Source of the DNA: Cytophagales bacterium WSM2-2
GTDB lineage: Bacteria > Bacteroidota > Bacteroidia > Cytophagales > Cyclobacteriaceae
Direction: 5' to 3'
DNA length: 64,000 nt
Assembly (NCBI GenBank): GCA_015472025.1
Contig: BNHL01000001.1
Location: 1,709,501 to 1,773,500, forward strand
Shown: positions 36,661 through 46,146 of the stretch, in pieces
Position numbering within the stretch: position 1 is the stretch's first letter
Layout of the letters: each line of letters starts with the position of its first letter
Translations under genes and position numbers: made by a program
Notes under the pieces: model-generated
Database searches by the model: none
Told to the model about the DNA's origin: nothing
The model's input: the letters and a program-made list of their open reading frames with translations, nothing else

Positions 36661-37538
36661 TAAATCTTTCAGTTTGCCCGATTTGCTCGGGCAATTCATT
36701 TACTGATTTCCTAATCTGTAAAGATTATACAACGAGTCAGGAAAACTTCACTCTCAAAAAATGCTCTGCTTGCGGATTCACTGTAACTGATCCCAGTCCT
36801 GACGAATGTTCCATTGGTAATTATTATCTCTCCGAAAAATACATTTCTCATACCGGTGGAGGCAAAAGTCTCATCGACCGGATCTATCTCGCAGCAAGAA
36901 ATATCGCACTTGGCAACAAGCGCAGAATTATTCAACGCTCTTCCAACGGGAATACCATCCTTGATTTCGGTTGCGGCACGGGGGAGTTCCTTAAAGAAAT
37001 GAAAGATAACGGATGGCAGGTTTGCGGAGTTGAGCCCTCCGATATCGCCAATGCTAAAGCTTCCGACAACACAAAGACAAAGGTTTACAAAAGCCTCCGG
37101 GACATAGAACAAAAAAACATTGACGTCATCACACTTTGGCATGTACTTGAGCACGTGCACGACCTGAACGGTACGCTACAAAATTTCGTCAACCTCATGA
37201 GTAATTCTGGCACAATCTTTATTGCAGTACCCAACCTGGAATCTTATGATGCAAAATTCTACCAATCGCATTGGGCCGGCTATGATGTACCCAGGCATTT
37301 ATGGCACTTCAGCAAGGAGAATATGAAAATGCTCCTCGCTAAAAATGGACTCCAACTTCAAGAAATACTCCCGATGAAGATGGATTCTTTCTATGTATCA
37401 CTACTTAGCGAATCATATGCCAAGCCAGGACAGTCTAAGGTCCTTAGTCTCATAAGCGCATTTTGGCGCGGACTAATTTCGAACATGAAAGCCGGAAAAA
37501 ATAACTACTCAAGCCTTATCTATATTGCCAAAAGATGA
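36657..37538 (+). CDS. Class I SAM methyltransferase with N-terminal zinc ribbon
   Basis: 293 residues. A CPIC ... CSAC zinc ribbon (residues about 7-40) precedes a methyltransferase core with LDFGCGTGEFL (SAM loop), VCGVEPSD and ITLWHVLEHVHDL, as in Methyltransf_13/23-type proteins that often act on sugars or natural-product intermediates. The C-terminal part ends in ordinary hydrophobic and charged residues. It overlaps both neighbours by 4 bp (ATGA at each end), so it is coupled to mnmG and the lipoprotein gene, but the substrate is unknown. Confidence 0.85.
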   Translation: MINLSVCPICSGNSFTDFLICKDYTTSQENFTLKKCSACGFTVTDPSPDECSIGNYYLSEKYISHTGGGKSLIDRIYLAARNIALGNKRRIIQRSSNGNTILDFGCGTGEFLKEMKDNGWQVCGVEPSDIANAKASDNTKTKVYKSLRDIEQKNIDVITLWHVLEHVHDLNGTLQNFVNLMSNSGTIFIAVPNLESYDAKFYQSHWAGYDVPRHLWHFSKENMKMLLAKNGLQLQEILPMKMDSFYVSLLSESYAKPGQSKVLSLISAFWRGLISNMKAGKNNYSSLIYIAKR

Positions 37539-39145
37539 ATAAGGCTCTACCTCTTCTGGCCGCAATAGTGCTCTGCCAATGTGCCCGGCAATCTCAACCA
37601 GCGGGCGGCCCAAAAGATATTGCTCCCCCTAAGCTTGAAGAATCGACACCGGAAAATGGTCAAAAGAATTTCAAAGGAAAAGTCCTCGAACTAACCTTCG
37701 ACGAACTCATCAAACTGAAAGATCCTCAAGACGAAATAGTAATTACTCCTTCCGTTGGAACGAAAACAAGATTCACTGTTAAAAAAAATAAACTTACAAT
37801 CTTCCCTGAAAATCCCTGGAAAGACAGCACCACCTACAGCATCGCATTTAGGGGAAGTGTTCAGGACATCAACGAAAGTAATCCTGCCGAAGACCTTCAC
37901 TTGGCATTTAGTACCGGGCCAGTAATTGATTCACTAAAACTTTCTGGTCGTGTAGTCGAGGTATTCAAAGAAAAGGTTCCAGAAAAAATAACTGTTGCCC
38001 TTTATCAATCCGACACTTTTGACATATTCACGCATCGCCCAATTTATTTTACTCGAACTGATAAGGAAGGTATCTTCTCAATTCACAATCTAAAAGCAGG
38101 AGAGTACTACCTCTACGCTTTTGAAGACAAAAACAAAAACTTTAAAGCTGACAGCAAGACCGAGCGTTTTGGATTTCTGAAAAAGAAAGTAAAACTCCCT
38201 ATCGGAAAGGACTCACTTCAAATAGAAATGGTACGAGTGGATGCAAGGCCAATCAAAGTAACAAGCGTCCGGAACACAAGTTCCATATCCATTATTCGAT
38301 TTAACAAACAACTCGATAGTATTTATCTAAAGTCCGAAAACAATAGGTTCATATACACTTATGGCGACAATCGATCTGAAGTCATTCTTTACAAGGACTT
38401 TAATAAAAACGACTCCATCAAAATTAATCTTCTCGCCTTTGACAGCACTCAGCATATTCTCGATACAGCTGTCTATGTTAGATTCACCGAAGCTAAAAAA
38501 ATTGAAGAGTCATTTAAAGTCTCAGATTGGCAGGTTGATTTCAATATGTCAAGCAAGATCGTAACTGCCAAGGGCTCCACAAATAAACTCCTCCTGGCTG
38601 CAAACTTTGACAGTATTTATTTTCAAATCGATACTGCTACATTCTTAAACATCAAACCCGAGGATCTGCTGCTTGACACACTCAAAAAAAAGATTACCAT
38701 TAGAAAACAACTGAAACTTGATCTGAAAGAAAAAACACCAAATCCAGTCCTTCTATTTGGCAAGGCTGCCTTTGTTTCTATCGACAAAGACTCTAGCAAG
38801 GCACAAGACATAAAAATCCCAATTCTAAAAGTTAAAGAAACCGGAACCCTTTCCATCGAGATCATAACACAGGAGAAAAACTTTGAAGTTCATCTTCTCA
38901 ATTCCTCAGGAGCAGTCGTCCGGTCTATCCGCAATAAGAAAAAGCATGTCTTTGAATTATTATCACCTGCCGAATATAAAATTGCTGTCATCGTAGACAG
39001 CAACAATAACCGGAAATGGGATGTGGGTAGTTTTTACACAAAATCTGAACCAGAAAGAGTTATTCTATACCGCAACTCAGAAAAGAAATATACCTTCCCA
39101 ATTAGGGCCAACTGGGAGGTCGGACCGTTGGTGATAAAGTTCTGA
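37535..39145 (+). CDS. Ig-like (Big_5) lipoprotein
   Basis: 536 residues. Signal MNKALPLLAAIVLCQC with lipobox-like Cys16, then PAGGPKDIAPPKLEESTPENG, the motif that starts Bacteroidota Big_5/Ig-like domain proteins. A repeated beta-sandwich pattern follows, including a carboxypeptidase-regulatory-like module with FSIHNLKAGEYYLYAFEDKNKN and a second DSNNNRKWDVG motif near the C-terminus. It is presumably anchored in the outer or inner membrane facing the envelope. It overlaps the methyltransferase by 4 bp; the function is unknown. Confidence 0.8.
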   Translation: MNKALPLLAAIVLCQCARQSQPAGGPKDIAPPKLEESTPENGQKNFKGKVLELTFDELIKLKDPQDEIVITPSVGTKTRFTVKKNKLTIFPENPWKDSTTYSIAFRGSVQDINESNPAEDLHLAFSTGPVIDSLKLSGRVVEVFKEKVPEKITVALYQSDTFDIFTHRPIYFTRTDKEGIFSIHNLKAGEYYLYAFEDKNKNFKADSKTERFGFLKKKVKLPIGKDSLQIEMVRVDARPIKVTSVRNTSSISIIRFNKQLDSIYLKSENNRFIYTYGDNRSEVILYKDFNKNDSIKINLLAFDSTQHILDTAVYVRFTEAKKIEESFKVSDWQVDFNMSSKIVTAKGSTNKLLLAANFDSIYFQIDTATFLNIKPEDLLLDTLKKKITIRKQLKLDLKEKTPNPVLLFGKAAFVSIDKDSSKAQDIKIPILKVKETGTLSIEIITQEKNFEVHLLNSSGAVVRSIRNKKKHVFELLSPAEYKIAVIVDSNNNRKWDVGSFYTKSEPERVILYRNSEKKYTFPIRANWEVGPLVIKF

Positions 39146-39388
39146 TAAAATGTTGGCAACTCTGTATAACTTTAATCAATTACCTAGACTACTTTCAATT
39201 GTTCAACCAATAGACAATCATAACCCGGAACTCCACAAAGTTCAATTGTAGATTAAGAAATTAACAATCCACACTGATTTTGTTAAATACCTTAAATCCC
39301 GTGAAAAGAGAACTCAATTCAATAACTTTATCAACAAACTTCAGATAATCACGTTGACTTAATTGATATCCACAATTCAACAGTACTA
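39146..39388. other. AT-rich intergenic region with DnaA-box-like motifs (candidate origin)
   Basis: 243 bp between the Ig-like lipoprotein and TPR genes, the largest gap in the window and visibly AT-rich. It holds three TCCACA cores on the + strand (39232-39237, 39268-39273, 39369-39374). The last lies in ATATCCACA, one base from the DnaA box TTATCCACA. TTATCAACA (39328-39336) is also one mismatch away. An AT-rich block lies across the start of the TPR gene. A 33-codon frame (39150-39251) is present but has no coding support. Gene directions converge here, which argues against an origin. Confidence 0.3.
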
Positions 39389-41227
39389 ATGACTTTTATA
39401 TTATTTTTTAAATATAGAATCAAATACATAATAGGGCTCGTGTTATTGTGTGTTTCCAGCTACGCGCAGGACCAGCAGGAAATTCGCATCGCAAATGACT
39501 ACTATTCTCGGGGCGAAAAAGAAAAGGCAGTTGAAGCTTATCAACAACTCGCAAAAAATCCGCTGAATATTCAGGCCATTCACTCCAACTATTTCAATCT
39601 GCTTATGGATATGAGCAGGTTTAAGCAGGCAGAAGACTACATTGAACGATTGATCAAAAGGGAGAGCAAATTCACCTACAAACTGGACCTTGGAATCCTG
39701 ATGATGAAGCAAGGCGATCAAACAAAAGCGGACAAATACTTCAAATCCCTCTTTAAAACCAACTCGGATGACGTCTATCGCATGAAAATGACGGCCGACT
39801 ATCTCGCGTCCTATAATCTTTTAGAATTTGCGACAGCTGCGCTCATCCAGGCCAGAGCCACTGGCGGGAACATGCTCTATAACCTTGAGCTGGCGAATTT
39901 GTACCGGATGCAGGGCAAACGTGACGAAATGGTCAATGTCTACCTGGACTACGTCATGCAGATTCCGTCAAATGTTTCATATGTAAAAAACCTCTTGCAG
40001 GTGCTGCTTGTCAAGCCGGAAGAATTGGAAACTCTCGAGAAAGTGTTATACGACCGCGTTCAACGGAACCAGGAATCGGAGGTTTTTGCAGATCTATTGA
40101 TTTGGGTTAACCTGCAGCAAAAAAATTTTAATGGAGCGTTTATCCAAGCGCGTGCCTTTGACAAACGATTTAAAAAAGAACAATCTAAAACACTCGAGAT
40201 AGGGCAGATCGCCTTAAATAACCAGGACTACGAGAGTGCGATTAAAAGTTTTGCGTTCGTAATTAAGGAAATGCCGAATACTCAAAATTTTTTGACGGCT
40301 CATTTGGGCATAATCAAAGCAAGGGAGTCTAAGGTAAAAAAATCATTTCCCGTTAACCGGGACTCAGTTCGTTACCTCATTACCGAATACCGCAATTTTG
40401 AAAAGAAATACGCGGATCAATCTATTTCGAATGAAGCGGACTTAAATGCTGCGATGTTGCACGCATATTATCTGAATGAGCTTGACTCTGCCGTGAGTGA
40501 TCTCTCAAAGCTGATTGCGAACCAAAAAATTTCCATTCAGCTGAGATCGCAGGCTAAAATCAACCTCGGAGACATTTATTTGTTAAAGAATGAACCATGG
40601 GAGGCGACACTACTTTATTCGCAGGTTGAAAAAACCCAACATGAAGCCCCGCTTGGTTATGAAGCAAAATTGAGAAACGCCAAGTTGTGGTATTTCAATG
40701 GGGAATTTAAACTGGCACAGGAACATCTCGATATTCTAAAACAAGCCACCACCCGTGAGATTGCTAATGATGCTATAGATCTTAGCATGCGTATAAAAGA
40801 AAATACGACATTCGACACTACGGGTGCCGCGCTCAAAGAATTCTCATCAATCGAACTTCTGATTCATCAAAATAAACTGAACGAGGCTGTAAAAAAACTG
40901 GATGACTTCAAATCAGAAACAACACCTGGAATTCTGGATGATGTGTACTGGCTTGAGGCCAATCTTTTAATGAAACTTGGCAAATTCCAGGAATCAATAG
41001 CGAAGCTTCAAAAAATTTTAAATGAATTTCCGGACGATATCCTGGTGGACGATGCCTACTTCCTGCAAGGCGACATTTATGAAAACCAGTTGAAGGACAA
41101 GGAAAAAGCAAAAGAAATTTATCGCGAGTTTTTGACCAAGTTTCCGGGGAGTGTTTATGCTGCTGAAGCACGAAAACGCTACCGCGTTTTAAGAGGTGAT
41201 TTCACAGAGGCGCCAAACCAGATGTAA
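39389..41227 (+). CDS. Secreted tetratricopeptide repeat protein
   Basis: 612 residues. The N-terminal hydrophobic segment ends SSYAQDQQ, suggesting a signal peptide; the exact start is uncertain. The rest is helical TPR repeats: AVEAYQQLAKNPL, ADKYFKSLFKTN, ESAIKSFAFV and a C-terminal cluster ESIAKLQKILNEFPDD, KEKAKEIYREFLTKFPGS, where the last pair resembles YfiO/BamD-like TPRs. TPR proteins act as scaffolds for complexes at the envelope. It ends 1 bp from the stop of the convergent P-type ATPase gene. No specific partner is evident. Confidence 0.82.
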   Translation: MTFILFFKYRIKYIIGLVLLCVSSYAQDQQEIRIANDYYSRGEKEKAVEAYQQLAKNPLNIQAIHSNYFNLLMDMSRFKQAEDYIERLIKRESKFTYKLDLGILMMKQGDQTKADKYFKSLFKTNSDDVYRMKMTADYLASYNLLEFATAALIQARATGGNMLYNLELANLYRMQGKRDEMVNVYLDYVMQIPSNVSYVKNLLQVLLVKPEELETLEKVLYDRVQRNQESEVFADLLIWVNLQQKNFNGAFIQARAFDKRFKKEQSKTLEIGQIALNNQDYESAIKSFAFVIKEMPNTQNFLTAHLGIIKARESKVKKSFPVNRDSVRYLITEYRNFEKKYADQSISNEADLNAAMLHAYYLNELDSAVSDLSKLIANQKISIQLRSQAKINLGDIYLLKNEPWEATLLYSQVEKTQHEAPLGYEAKLRNAKLWYFNGEFKLAQEHLDILKQATTREIANDAIDLSMRIKENTTFDTTGAALKEFSSIELLIHQNKLNEAVKKLDDFKSETTPGILDDVYWLEANLLMKLGKFQESIAKLQKILNEFPDDILVDDAYFLQGDIYENQLKDKEKAKEIYREFLTKFPGSVYAAEARKRYRVLRGDFTEAPNQM

Positions 41228-41228
41228 A

Positions 41229-43139
41229 TTAAAACTTCATTTGCTGGAGGCGCACAGCATTAAGTATCGCCAGCAACGCCACACCGACATCGGCAAATAC
41301 AGCTTCCCACATTGTTGCCACTCCAAAAGTACCGAGTGAAAGTACAACCAATTTGACGCCAAAAGCCAGGCTGATATTTTGCCAGACAATTGACTTGGTA
41401 GCTCTTGCAATTCGAATAGCTGTTCCGATTTTTTCAGGTTGGTCGGTTTGAATAACAACGTTGGCGGTTTCAATGGCAGCATCGCTTCCCAATGTTCCCA
41501 TTGCAATTCCTACATCGCTCAACGCAAGAACAGGAGCGTCATTAATTCCATCACCGACAAATGCGACAATTTTTCTCTGGCTTTTGATTTTGGAAAATTG
41601 CTCGATCTTTTGATCAGGCAGGAGACCTCCAAAAGCAGACTTGATTCCCAGCTCACTCGCCACTTTTCGAGCGATTGAATCTTTATCACCTGACAGCAGA
41701 ACTGTTTCGCGAATGCCGAGTTGACTAAGCTGAAAGACGACATCTGCTGAACCGGATTTAACCTGGTCAGCAATTGTTAAATGACCACAATATTTATTGT
41801 CAATGGCAACAATGACCAAAGTATCCACAACTTCTGAAATCGAAGCGGGCATTGTTACGCCAAACCGGTTCATCAGCTTTTCGTTACCAGCTAAAATATC
41901 TTTTCCGTTGACCTTACCTGACAATCCTTCGCCGGGGAATTCTTTAACCGAATCGGCTGAATTCTGACTTTCACCGCCATACTCTAAAATGGCTTTTGCA
42001 ATTGGATGAGACGATTTGCTTTCTAATGCTGAGAGCAAATGGATGAGTTCATTCTGATCTATTCCGGAAGGGGAAATATCCTGAACTTTAAAAACACCTT
42101 CTGTTAGAGTTCCGGTTTTATCAAAGACAACAGCATCTACCCTTGCAAGCAAGTCAAGGTAATTGGATCCCTTAAATAAAATTCCGTTAGCGGAAGCTGC
42201 ACCAATACCACCGAAATACCCGAGCGGGATTGAAATAACCAAAGCACAAGGACAAGAGACCACCAAAAAAATCAAGGCCCGGTATAACCATTCCGAAAAG
42301 GAATAGTTTGCATCAAAAAAATAGGGAAGACCAACTACAAGACAAGCAAGCAAAACAACAGACGGTGTATATACTTGTGCAAATTTTCTAATGAAAAGTT
42401 CTGTAGGGGCTTTACGAGCGATAGCCGATTGTACCAACTGTAGGATTCGGGAAAAAGAACTATCGACAAATTTTTTTTCGACTTTAATTTCAATGACCTG
42501 GTCAATGCTGATCATTCCCGCCAGTACAAGCTCACCTTTCCTGATTATTTTCGGTCGACTTTCACCGGTGAGGGCAGAGGTGTTAAAGGCAGCTGACTCG
42601 CTTAACAGAATGCCATCAAGGGCTACGCGCTCTCCCGCTTTCGTCTGAATTGTTTCTCCAATGGAAACAGTTTCCGGCTTCACAAGCTCTAATTTTCCCT
42701 GCCGGAGAACGGACGCAACAGAGGGCCTTTTATCAAGTAGCGACTGAATATTTTTTTTCGAACGGCCCACCGCAGCATCCTGAAACAATTCTCCCACGGC
42801 ATAGAATAACATCACAGCAACTCCTTCGGGATATTCTCCAATCGCAAAAGCACCCACAGTAGCAAGAGACATTAGAAAAAATTCGGTGAAGAGATTTCCC
42901 TGGCCAGCCAACTTAATTCCTTGGCGAATGACTGGCCAAGCCACGGGGAGGTAGGCTACAGAATAGAAAACAAACCTGAAGGCTCCGGAAAAAAAATACA
43001 GCTTTAGCCCGTAATCAAAAGCCAGTCCCAAAACCAGCAATACCGCACTGACAATAGCCGGATAATACTTCTTCGTCTCATCGTGACTGTGCGGATGGTC
43101 ATGGTCGTGATCATGATTATGATCATGGTGATGATGCAT
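41229..43139 (-). CDS. Heavy-metal P-type ATPase (Zn/Cd/Co/Pb type)
   Basis: 636 residues. It begins with a His/Asp stretch (MHHHHDHNHDHDHDHPHSHDE) instead of the usual HMA Cys-x-x-Cys domain. It then has the P1B core: two N-terminal helices, TGESRP actuator, SCPCALVIS transmembrane metal site, DKTGTLTEG phosphorylation site, HPIAKAI and GDGINDAPVL. The CPC motif and His-rich N-terminus fit P1B-2-type Zn/Cd/Pb export from the cytoplasm. The frame continues to a TTG at 43151, but the ATG at 43139 directly follows the NicO-like stop, with 1 bp between. Last gene of the metal operon. Confidence 0.93.
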   Translation of the reverse strand: MHHHHDHNHDHDHDHPHSHDETKKYYPAIVSAVLLVLGLAFDYGLKLYFFSGAFRFVFYSVAYLPVAWPVIRQGIKLAGQGNLFTEFFLMSLATVGAFAIGEYPEGVAVMLFYAVGELFQDAAVGRSKKNIQSLLDKRPSVASVLRQGKLELVKPETVSIGETIQTKAGERVALDGILLSESAAFNTSALTGESRPKIIRKGELVLAGMISIDQVIEIKVEKKFVDSSFSRILQLVQSAIARKAPTELFIRKFAQVYTPSVVLLACLVVGLPYFFDANYSFSEWLYRALIFLVVSCPCALVISIPLGYFGGIGAASANGILFKGSNYLDLLARVDAVVFDKTGTLTEGVFKVQDISPSGIDQNELIHLLSALESKSSHPIAKAILEYGGESQNSADSVKEFPGEGLSGKVNGKDILAGNEKLMNRFGVTMPASISEVVDTLVIVAIDNKYCGHLTIADQVKSGSADVVFQLSQLGIRETVLLSGDKDSIARKVASELGIKSAFGGLLPDQKIEQFSKIKSQRKIVAFVGDGINDAPVLALSDVGIAMGTLGSDAAIETANVVIQTDQPEKIGTAIRIARATKSIVWQNISLAFGVKLVVLSLGTFGVATMWEAVFADVGVALLAILNAVRLQQMKF

Positions 43140-43140
43140 A

Positions 43141-43752
43141 TCAATGGACAAGATAAGAGATAATACCTGTTATGATCAATGTTACACCAGTCACAATCCC
43201 GGCTTTATGTTCGAGAGCATGCCAATTGAACTTGCCCAAACCGTGATAAGCAACTCTTACCCAAATTACCATACCTGTAAGCGTCACGGTAAAATAGACG
43301 AGAGACATAATTACAGCAGATAAAAGGCCTTTTGTGCTGGCGGCCAGAAAAAAACCCTCAATCTCCAGGCACGGTGAAAAGAACATTGCCCCAGCGAGTG
43401 TCAAAATCATTTTTGTTTTGGAATTCTGATGTTGCTGATCGGCTACATGAAAGTGTTTGTGCTTGTGGTGACGATAAATAAAGACGAAACCAATTGTTAT
43501 CAAGACCACGGGCGCTACAAACGGAACAATTGTGGTTAAGTATTTGGATGCCTCCCAGCCGAAAAAAAATAAAAGCCACCCGATCAATAAAGTACTGGCC
43601 ACGTGGCTAAGACCGGCAATGGCTGTAACGAAAAGAATTTCGCGCAACGACCAGTTTTCTTTCCGGCCAATCGCAAGGATAGGCAGCCAGTGATTAGGAA
43701 TAATTGCATGTAGTAAACTCAACAGAAAACTTCCGGATACGAGGGCGAACAT
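43141..43752 (-). CDS. NicO/RcnA-like membrane protein
   Basis: 203 residues, about five or six predicted TM helices. The first helix has HAIIPNHWLPILAIGR, where His residues in a membrane segment recall the NicO/UreH/RcnA nickel-cobalt transporters. A cytoplasmic His-rich loop (RHHKHKHFHVADQQHQ) follows, consistent with metal handling. A second helix contains MFFSPCLEIEGFF. It probably moves a divalent metal or a related ion; this family assignment is by motif and context rather than whole-length match. It sits between the RND adaptor and the P-type ATPase genes in the same operon. Confidence 0.68.
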   Translation of the reverse strand: MFALVSGSFLLSLLHAIIPNHWLPILAIGRKENWSLREILFVTAIAGLSHVASTLLIGWLLFFFGWEASKYLTTIVPFVAPVVLITIGFVFIYRHHKHKHFHVADQQHQNSKTKMILTLAGAMFFSPCLEIEGFFLAASTKGLLSAVIMSLVYFTVTLTGMVIWVRVAYHGLGKFNWHALEHKAGIVTGVTLIITGIISYLVH

Positions 43753-43783
43753 TAATTCGATTTAAAAGGCAAATTAAGAATTA

Positions 43784-44908
43784 CTATTCCACATTCTTTA
43801 ATGTGTTTAGCAATTCAAAAGAGCCCTTGGTTACAATTTTGTTTTTAAAATCACGAAGGTTGCCGGATGAAATTTCTACGTAGCCATTGTCTCCTGCACC
43901 CGTGTGCACCTCTAACAACTGATATGTGTGCTTAGTTGCATCTTTTTCAACAAAGACAAAATGCCCCCCTTCGAAATTGACAATTGCACTTTCTGGCAAA
44001 GCATTTACCAAATTAGAACCCGTTTCAATCAGCGCACTAAAGTAGGTACCGGGAATGAGGTTGCGATCCTCACCTTCAAGATGACAATGCACGCGGACTG
44101 TCCGTTCGGACGAGATTTCCTTTCCAATGAGATATACTTTGGCGATTCGCTCTTTGACTTCATTAGTAAGTGTGATTCGGGCGAGTTGACCGATTTTAAG
44201 CTTCATAATGTCTTTTTCAAAGACCTGTGCTTCTGCGTGCACGTGATCAGTATCCACAATGCGGAACATAACGAATGTAGGATCGACATGCATACCAAGA
44301 TTCACATTTACCTGCGATACAAACCCATCAATGGGTGAAGTGATAGATACACTGCTTTTGATTTCGCCATTCTCAATATCCGTGGGATTGATGTTAACCA
44401 ATTTAAGCTTGGCTTTTAACCCTTCGGCTTTGGAACTGGCAGCCTGGAAATTAGCTTTGGCTTGCTGCAATGATTTGAGTGCGTTGACATTCTCTTTTGA
44501 TAAATCAAGCTGACGCTGATATTCCTGCTGCAAGAACTCGAGCTGATTTTTGGTATCGAGGTAGTCTTGCTGCAGTTGGATGTAGTCAGGATGTTCGAGT
44601 TGAACGACTAATTGACCCTTCTTTACACGCATACCCTGGAGTAGCTCAGTGAACTTAACAAATCCACCAAGCGGGGCAGAGATGGAGACCAGGTTTTGCG
44701 GAGGCACATCTAAAACTCCATTTGCTTTGATCGACCCGCTCAGGCTCCGCGTTTCTAAATCTCCCAATTCAATAGCAATCGATTTGAACTGCTCGTCAGA
44801 CAGCACGACTTCATTTGAAGAGGGATTTGGCTTGTCGTTTTCAATATTCTTCGCAGATCGAGAACAAGAAAATAAAAGAAGAGGCAAAAATAAAATGAGA
44901 TGTTTCAT
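43784..44908 (-). CDS. RND efflux periplasmic adaptor lipoprotein (CzcB-like)
   Basis: 374 residues. Signal MKHLILFLPLLLFSC with a lipobox Cys15, so it is a lipid-anchored membrane-fusion protein. It then has a barrel-sandwich/lipoyl half (NLVSISAPLGGFVKF), a hairpin of two coiled-coil helices with QQDYLDTKNQLEFLQQ and LQQAKANFQAAS, the second lipoyl half (SITSPIDGFVSQV) and a beta-barrel domain. It bridges the RND pump and TolC. The frame is open to a TTG at 44917, but ATG 44908 gives a standard lipoprotein. The NicO-like gene starts 31 bp downstream. Confidence 0.9.
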   Translation of the reverse strand: MKHLILFLPLLLFSCSRSAKNIENDKPNPSSNEVVLSDEQFKSIAIELGDLETRSLSGSIKANGVLDVPPQNLVSISAPLGGFVKFTELLQGMRVKKGQLVVQLEHPDYIQLQQDYLDTKNQLEFLQQEYQRQLDLSKENVNALKSLQQAKANFQAASSKAEGLKAKLKLVNINPTDIENGEIKSSVSITSPIDGFVSQVNVNLGMHVDPTFVMFRIVDTDHVHAEAQVFEKDIMKLKIGQLARITLTNEVKERIAKVYLIGKEISSERTVRVHCHLEGEDRNLIPGTYFSALIETGSNLVNALPESAIVNFEGGHFVFVEKDATKHTYQLLEVHTGAGDNGYVEISSGNLRDFKNKIVTKGSFELLNTLKNVE

Positions 44909-44922
44909 GATTTTCAAAAAAA

Positions 44923-46146
44923 TTAAATTTTTCCCAGAAGGTATTCCAGTTTAATTATCGAAAGATTGTACGAGTGGATCGCCTGCAAATAGTTATTCCG
45001 AATCGTCAAAGCGCTTTTCAGCGACTGCAGATATTCCACATATCCGATCTCACCGCTTTTAAACGATTTGAATGCCTGCGCCAAAAGCAGGTTAGCGTTT
45101 TTCAAAGCACTCGATTCGTAATAGCTTATGGTGGCCAGGTTTTTATCGAATTCGCGAAGAGCTTGTTGATACCGCCCCGAAAGAAGAGTTTTCACTTGCT
45201 CGGCATTTTTTTGTGCAGCAGCTTCCTGAAAGGATGCAGCCCTGGCTCTAGCAATATTGGGTTTAATCCACAAGGGAATAGAAAGACCCAACTCGAACCC
45301 GGTGAATTGCTTGCTCCGAGAGTAAAATACATCCTGCCCGTTTATGTTTTGAACACCGGTGAGGCTCTGTATGAATCCACCGACAATCAGGTCTGGCATG
45401 ATACGACTGCGCTCCACTTTGCTGAACTGATGATTGATACTTATCTCCTGCTTTGCCAATTTCAACATCGGATTATTTTGAAGAAGACTAGTATCAATTT
45501 CAACGGGCAATGAACGTTTTGCAAAAACATCGGATGCATCCACAACGTCTTCACTTTTTATCAGCGACTGAAGGTAGGCACCCGTTATCCGGATATCGGC
45601 CTCATTTTGGCTCTGAACATTTTTAGATTCAAGGAGCTGTGTTTCAGCGGTTGTCTTTTCCAGGAGATTGCTCTCACCAGTTTGATACCGTACGGAGGAG
45701 GCCCTTGCAAAATCAGAATACAAACTGTCTTGTGACAACAATAGTTTTCTTACAGCATATTGGTACAAGAGTTGGTAATAGGCTGATCTCACTTCATACA
45801 CGAGATTGTTTTGCTGAACTACTAAGTTTTGCTGAGCGCCAAGCACTTGTTCCCTTCCCAATCTGATCTGGTTGGACAGTGTTGTCGGAAACGGAATGGA
45901 CTGCATTAATGTGAGATTATTGTCCTGGTAAAGCGAGTTATACTGACCATGCATCCAGGTAGCAGAGAGCTTGCCAATATCGCTCCCTGTTTTTTTCACC
46001 TCCCTGAAATAATCTACTTGATGCTCCGCAGCCTTCAATCCTGGATTATTTTTCAAAGCCGTTTGCACAGCCCGCTCCAGCGAAATCTTTTGAGCAACAG
46101 CAGATGAGGAGATTAGCAAACAAACAGCTATTTGTAATTTATTCAT
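44923..46146 (-). CDS. TolC family outer-membrane efflux protein (CzcC-like)
   Basis: 407 residues. Signal MNKLQIAVCLLISSSAVAQ, then two OEP repeats of long helices and strands: ALKNNPGLKAAEHQVDY and the second-half ANIARARAASFQEAAAQKNAEQ. It forms the trimeric outer-membrane channel of the tripartite metal pump. The frame extends to 46200, but the ATG at 46146 (alternative 46152) gives the signal peptide and overlaps the czcA stop by 8 bp. Length is shorter than E. coli TolC, typical for Bacteroidota members. Confidence 0.9.
   Translation of the reverse strand: MNKLQIAVCLLISSSAVAQKISLERAVQTALKNNPGLKAAEHQVDYFREVKKTGSDIGKLSATWMHGQYNSLYQDNNLTLMQSIPFPTTLSNQIRLGREQVLGAQQNLVVQQNNLVYEVRSAYYQLLYQYAVRKLLLSQDSLYSDFARASSVRYQTGESNLLEKTTAETQLLESKNVQSQNEADIRITGAYLQSLIKSEDVVDASDVFAKRSLPVEIDTSLLQNNPMLKLAKQEISINHQFSKVERSRIMPDLIVGGFIQSLTGVQNINGQDVFYSRSKQFTGFELGLSIPLWIKPNIARARAASFQEAAAQKNAEQVKTLLSGRYQQALREFDKNLATISYYESSALKNANLLLAQAFKSFKSGEIGYVEYLQSLKSALTIRNNYLQAIHSYNLSIIKLEYLLGKI

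Noticed and set aside
39150..39251. 33-codon frame in the AT-rich gap
   Set aside because: No coding support, and it lies in the region with DnaA-box-like motifs.
44974..45513. 179-codon + strand frame opposite the TolC-like gene
   Set aside because: Antisense to a well-supported TolC protein; the translation has no family character.
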